Assembly (NCBI RefSeq): GCF_020687695.1
Contig: NZ_JAJEWL010000001.1
Span: forward strand, 310,001 to 374,000
Source of the DNA: Pusillimonas sp. MFBS29
Lineage (GTDB): Bacteria; Pseudomonadota; Gammaproteobacteria; Burkholderiales; Burkholderiaceae_B
Length of the DNA stretch: 64,000 bases
Reading direction: 5' to 3'
The notes beneath the pieces were generated by a model. That model did not search any database and was not told where the DNA came from. It saw only the letters and a list, made by a program, of their open reading frames with translations. A program made the translations under genes and the position numbers. Numbering within the stretch: the first letter of the stretch is position 1; each line of letters begins with the position of its first letter. This document shows, piece after piece, positions 61,044-64,000 of the stretch.

Positions 61044-61463
61044 TCAATGACCTCGTTGTTTCGCTGGCGAACCAGCCATGATATCAGCTCCCGGGTTTTC
61101 ATCGGCTACCGCTGGCTCTGTTTCAATAAATTCGCAGGGCGACAAGACCTTTGCCAGATCATTGCGCGAAGTCCCTTGCCAAACATGCACGCCTCCCAGG
61201 AAGCCCGCTTTCCCTAACAGGTGCCCCGCGATTGGCGTAGTCATTGTCAAGAACAGAATCGCCAGCGTGATTTTGATCCAGGTGGGCAACGATGGCTCGT
61301 AGAAACCGGCGCCAATCAGCAGCAGGCTCGGTCCTACCACGCCGGCTTTGGTTGCGGCATGCATCCGCATGAAAAAATCTGGCAAGCGCAAGACACCCAA
61401 GGCGGCAATGAAGGTAATGATCGACCCGACAAGCACAAAGAGTGCGGATAGCCACATCAGCAT
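61044..61463 (-). CDS. mrpG: Na+/H+ antiporter subunit G
   Basis: A 139-residue MrpG/PhaG subunit with three helices (about 5-27, 41-60, 67-87). VLRLPDFFMRMHAATKAGVV is the family signature. A hydrophilic C-terminal tail of about 35 residues exceeds the core. One base pair after mrpF. Confidence 0.9.
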   Translation of the reverse strand: MLMWLSALFVLVGSIITFIAALGVLRLPDFFMRMHAATKAGVVGPSLLLIGAGFYEPSLPTWIKITLAILFLTMTTPIAGHLLGKAGFLGGVHVWQGTSRNDLAKVLSPCEFIETEPAVADENPGADIMAGSPAKQRGH

Positions 61464-61464
61464 G

Positions 61465-61755
61465 CTAGTTCTCCTCGCTTTGGTCGGATCCGCGTTCTAT
61501 GAAGGCTGCGAAAGCCACTGTGGCGAGAAAGCCTATCAGTGCAAGGCCGAGGACCACATCGATGAATGCCATGGATCCACTCATGATCGCGGCCAGGGCG
61601 GCGATGCTGACTCCAAGCATGCATAGCATGTCCAGTGCAACGACTCTGTCGCCTGCATGGGGGCCGCGCACGATTCGTATGCATACCAGAATCATGGCGA
61701 GAAATAACAGGAACTTGCTGATCTCAAGGATGATCGAGAATACTGGGTCTATCAT
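61465..61755 (-). CDS. mrpF: Na+/H+ antiporter subunit F
   Basis: A 96-residue subunit with three helices. CIRIVRGPHAGDRVVALDML is the conserved MrpF loop. Its ATG overlaps the mrpE stop as ATGA. Confidence 0.92.
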   Translation of the reverse strand: MIDPVFSIILEISKFLLFLAMILVCIRIVRGPHAGDRVVALDMLCMLGVSIAALAAIMSGSMAFIDVVLGLALIGFLATVAFAAFIERGSDQSEEN

Positions 61756-62081
61756 TCGAGCACCTTCAGTATCTGCCGTTCAAACCCTTGCTTGATATCG
61801 GGCACCACAGAGTCCGAGTAGTTCATGACGTGGGCATACAGGCATTTCTTATCCCCGGAAATGTGCAAGGTCGTCGTGCCCGGGGTCAGAGTCACCATAT
61901 TGGCCAGAAGCGCAACGCCCAGATCGCTTTTGACATCCAGCGGCACCTCGACAATGGCGCTTTCTGATACACGTTTTGGGTTCACCACGCTCAGCACAAC
62001 GTCAAGGACGGATTTCGCCAATTCCCTGCCGAAAGTGAGAATGAGTACAGCCCAGTTGAACAGCCAGCTAATCGTACGCAT
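61752..62081 (-). CDS. mrpE: Na+/H+ antiporter subunit E (short form)
   Basis: A 109-residue subunit, shorter than the roughly 160 of Bacillus MrpE because the first hydrophobic segments are missing, a form seen in other proteobacteria. LLANMVTLTPGTTTLHISGD is the family core; a single helix (about 5-30) remains. Overlaps mrpD by 14 bp and mrpF by 4 bp. Confidence 0.88.
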   Translation of the reverse strand: MRTISWLFNWAVLILTFGRELAKSVLDVVLSVVNPKRVSESAIVEVPLDVKSDLGVALLANMVTLTPGTTTLHISGDKKCLYAHVMNYSDSVVPDIKQGFERQILKVLE

Positions 62082-63579
62082 AAGACCCTCCCAGGACGGC
62101 GCTGATGTATTGCTTGTTGTTTGTCAGTTGTCCCGCCGCCTCTACTGAAAACGCAACAAACGGCTCCGGATTCAGGCCAATACACAAGGTGATCGCTGAC
62201 AGCGCAACGATGGCGATGTACTGGGGAAATAGATTGCCTGGCCGCGCTTTTTCAATGACTGATACGGGCTCGGGGTGTGCCTTCCAAAACGCTTCGTTCC
62301 ATATCTTCAGCATGGAATACAGGGTAAGCACGCCGACAAGCAAGGCGGTCGCGGCCAGATACCAGTCGCCTGCATCAAGACTTGGCTTGATTACAAGGTA
62401 TTTGGCCCAGTAGCCCGATAACGGGGGCAGTCCGGCCAGCGACAGCGCAGGAATGCAGAACAAGATCGCCAGGAACGGCGCTGCCCTGTGCAAGCCTCCG
62501 ATTTTCTTCAGCTGATAAGAGCCCGTCTTTCTTTTGATGACGCCGCCAATCAGGAACAGGTTGGCTTTCACAATGATGTGATGGACGATATACAGCACTG
62601 ACCCCGCCAGGGCCAGGGGGGTAGCAATTGCCACCCCTACAAGCATGTAGCCGATCTGACTGATGATATGAAAGGATAGAATCTTTCGGATATCGAAGTG
62701 GGATGCAGCCCCTAACACACCGGTAATCATGGTAAGCGCCGCGACCACACCAATGGTTGTCGCCAAGCCTTCGGTAAGGGGGAAGATCAGGGTAAAGCAG
62801 CGCACGATGGCGTACACGCCTACCTTGGTTAACAAAGCTGCAAAGATGGCCAGAACGGGTGTGCTGGCAGTGTGATAAGAGGCCGGCAACCAGAAAAACA
62901 GAGGAAACAGTGCAGCCTTGGATGCAAATGCCAGGAAGAAAAGCAGGGCCAGCACTGAGGTCAGGCCGCTGTTTTCTATCATTGGAACCTTGTGCGCCAG
63001 GTCTGCCATGTTCAGTGTGCCGGTCGCACCATATAGAAAGGCGACCGCCGCCAGAAATATCGTCGTCATGACAAGATTCAGCATGACGTACTTTACGCCG
63101 GCGTCCAATTGTTCCTTAGAGCCTCCTAGCACAAGCAGGCCAAAGGACGAGATCAGCATGATCTCGAACCAGACGTACATGTTGAAGATATCGCCCGTCA
63201 TGAAGGCACCGGTAACGCCGAGCAGCAAGCCATGGTACAGCGGGTGAAACATCGGGTGGCCGTGCTCTTCGGGATCCGTTAATTGGTAAATGGCGACCAC
63301 CACGGCCATGATGGCCGTGATGAGCACCATTGTGGCTGTGAGATTGTCTGCAACAAAGCTGATACCGAAAGGCGCGTCCCATGAGCCAAACTGAGTCGCG
63401 AGGATGGTGCCGCCCTTTGTCACTCTGAGCAGCAGAACAGCACCCCAGAGAAAGACGGAACTTGCCGCAAGGCTGGTTATCTGTTGTAGCCGTGGTGCGC
63501 GCCAAAACAGCGTGGCCAGCGCCAAGCCCGCTAAGGGTGCCGCAATGGGAATGGTCAGCAGAGCGTCCGAAGATATCAT
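62068..63579 (-). CDS. mrpD: Na+/H+ antiporter subunit D
   Basis: A 503-residue antiporter-like subunit related to respiratory complex I NuoM/N, with about 14 helices. FNMYVWFEIMLISSFGLLVL contains the conserved ion-channel Glu (about residue 140), and SKAALFPLFFWLPASYHTAS the conserved Lys (about 222). HIISQIGYMLVG and KIGGLHRAAPFLAILF are normal. ATGA overlap with mrpC. Confidence 0.95.
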   Translation of the reverse strand: MISSDALLTIPIAAPLAGLALATLFWRAPRLQQITSLAASSVFLWGAVLLLRVTKGGTILATQFGSWDAPFGISFVADNLTATMVLITAIMAVVVAIYQLTDPEEHGHPMFHPLYHGLLLGVTGAFMTGDIFNMYVWFEIMLISSFGLLVLGGSKEQLDAGVKYVMLNLVMTTIFLAAVAFLYGATGTLNMADLAHKVPMIENSGLTSVLALLFFLAFASKAALFPLFFWLPASYHTASTPVLAIFAALLTKVGVYAIVRCFTLIFPLTEGLATTIGVVAALTMITGVLGAASHFDIRKILSFHIISQIGYMLVGVAIATPLALAGSVLYIVHHIIVKANLFLIGGVIKRKTGSYQLKKIGGLHRAAPFLAILFCIPALSLAGLPPLSGYWAKYLVIKPSLDAGDWYLAATALLVGVLTLYSMLKIWNEAFWKAHPEPVSVIEKARPGNLFPQYIAIVALSAITLCIGLNPEPFVAFSVEAAGQLTNNKQYISAVLGGSYAYD

Positions 63580-63962
63580 TGCCCGGCCTTACTGCTGCTT
63601 TGGTCGGCGCGGGACTGTATTGGTTCGGCTTCTCTCATTTCCTCTGTATCGACGATATGCAGGCGTTGATGCGCTTTGTGCAATAGCACTACGGTAAAAG
63701 CCACCAGCGAGAATGAAATCACGATGGCGGTCAGGATGAGTGCTTGCGGCAAGGGATTCGCGCTTATGGCGATAGTGGTTTCGTCGCCGGTAATGAGTGG
63801 GGGTACATTCGACCCCAGTCGTCCAGCCACGAAGATGGTCAGATTCGCAGCGTTGCCCAGCAATAGCAGACCCAGAACCATCCGGAGCACGTTTCGCGAC
63901 ATCAATAAATAAGCAGCGACACCCGCCATGACTCCAATTGCAACGATGTATAGCGGTTCCAT
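63576..63962 (-). CDS. mrpC: Na+/H+ antiporter subunit C
   Basis: A 128-residue NuoK-like subunit with three helices (about 4-22, 28-48, 72-95). VLGLLLLGNAANLTIFVAGR and DPLPQALILTAIVI-type ANPLPQALILTAIVISFSLV are hallmarks. Hydrophilic tail of about 30 residues. Its ATG directly abuts the stop of the upstream subunit. Confidence 0.94.
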   Translation of the reverse strand: MEPLYIVAIGVMAGVAAYLLMSRNVLRMVLGLLLLGNAANLTIFVAGRLGSNVPPLITGDETTIAISANPLPQALILTAIVISFSLVAFTVVLLHKAHQRLHIVDTEEMREAEPIQSRADQSSSKAGQ

Positions 63963-64000
63963 TCACTGCTCCAGGAAAAGGCTGAGAAAAGTGAGGATGG
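63963..64000 (-). CDS. C-terminal end of the upstream Mrp subunit (A, B or fused AB)
   Basis: The minus-strand frame entering from the right edge ends ILTFLSLFLEQ at TGA 63965-63963, immediately before mrpC. By operon order this is the tail of MrpB or of a fused MrpAB protein. Only 12 codons are visible. Confidence 0.5.
   Translation of the reverse strand, partial: ILTFLSLFLEQ

Overview
The window looks like a chromosomal segment of a betaproteobacterium of the order Burkholderiales, most likely family Alcaligenaceae (Bordetella, Pusillimonas or Castellaniella-like). This is inferred from moderately high G+C content, a Bug-type solute-binding protein, the gene order ilvB-ilvH-ilvC ... psd-pssA ... 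rpsO-pnp ... quinone oxidoreductase-tpiA-secG-tRNA-Leu, and a bhu/hmu-type haem operon. I see no phage, insertion sequence, CRISPR array or plasmid gene.

Layout. 1-4640: the end of purC, then a leftward cluster of an isocitrate-lyase/PEP-mutase family enzyme, a DapA-family aldolase and an orphan Bug binding protein, with a divergent LysR regulator. 4778-8143: an unusual 1121-residue fusion of an NDP-forming acyl-CoA synthetase to DUF1254/DUF1214 domains. 8200-12140: a TehB-like methyltransferase, then a Fur-type site, a FepA-like TonB-dependent receptor and a YncE-like beta-propeller. 12141-21777: housekeeping genes (selU, Smr, trxB, ftsK, lolA, rarA, serS, an SDR lacking the usual catalytic residues). 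21810-29801: a GntR regulator divergent from a ketopantoate-reductase-like dehydrogenase, a beta-keto acid cleavage enzyme (BKACE) and a complete LIV-type ABC importer, plausibly one import-and-catabolism unit. 29911-33490: an EF-hand membrane protein, a second TonB-dependent receptor whose signal-peptide region holds an in-frame TGA, a BrnTA toxin-antitoxin remnant with a shortened toxin, and tRNA-Ser(CGA).

33711-41330: 3-hydroxybutyrate dehydrogenase, yaaA, a FUSC-family transporter and ilvBHC. 41425-47615: a haem uptake operon (Fur site, receptor, hemS, hmuTUV) sitting between ilvC and psd-pssA. 49279-52550: a lipoprotein, rpsO and pnp with clear terminators. 52554-54844: a Fiu-like receptor with its own Fur-type site. 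55025-55441: a tRNA pair read leftward. tRNA-Leu(UAA) is intact, but tRNA-Ser(UGA) is split in its anticodon loop by a 216-nt group I intron resembling the IC3 intron of Azoarcus tRNA-Ile. 55546-58100: quinone oxidoreductase, tpiA, secG and tRNA-Leu(GAG). 58273-64000: a leftward Mrp-type Na+/H+ antiporter operon followed by a sensor kinase and an NtrC-like regulator that lacks the sigma-54 contact loop.

Iron is the common theme: four TonB-dependent receptors (one interrupted) and a haem importer, with Fur-like palindromes ahead of all four receptor genes. The most notable feature is the self-splicing-type intron in a serine tRNA gene. Functions are called from motifs visible in the translations. 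Family names and synteny expectations come from general knowledge, not from any database search.
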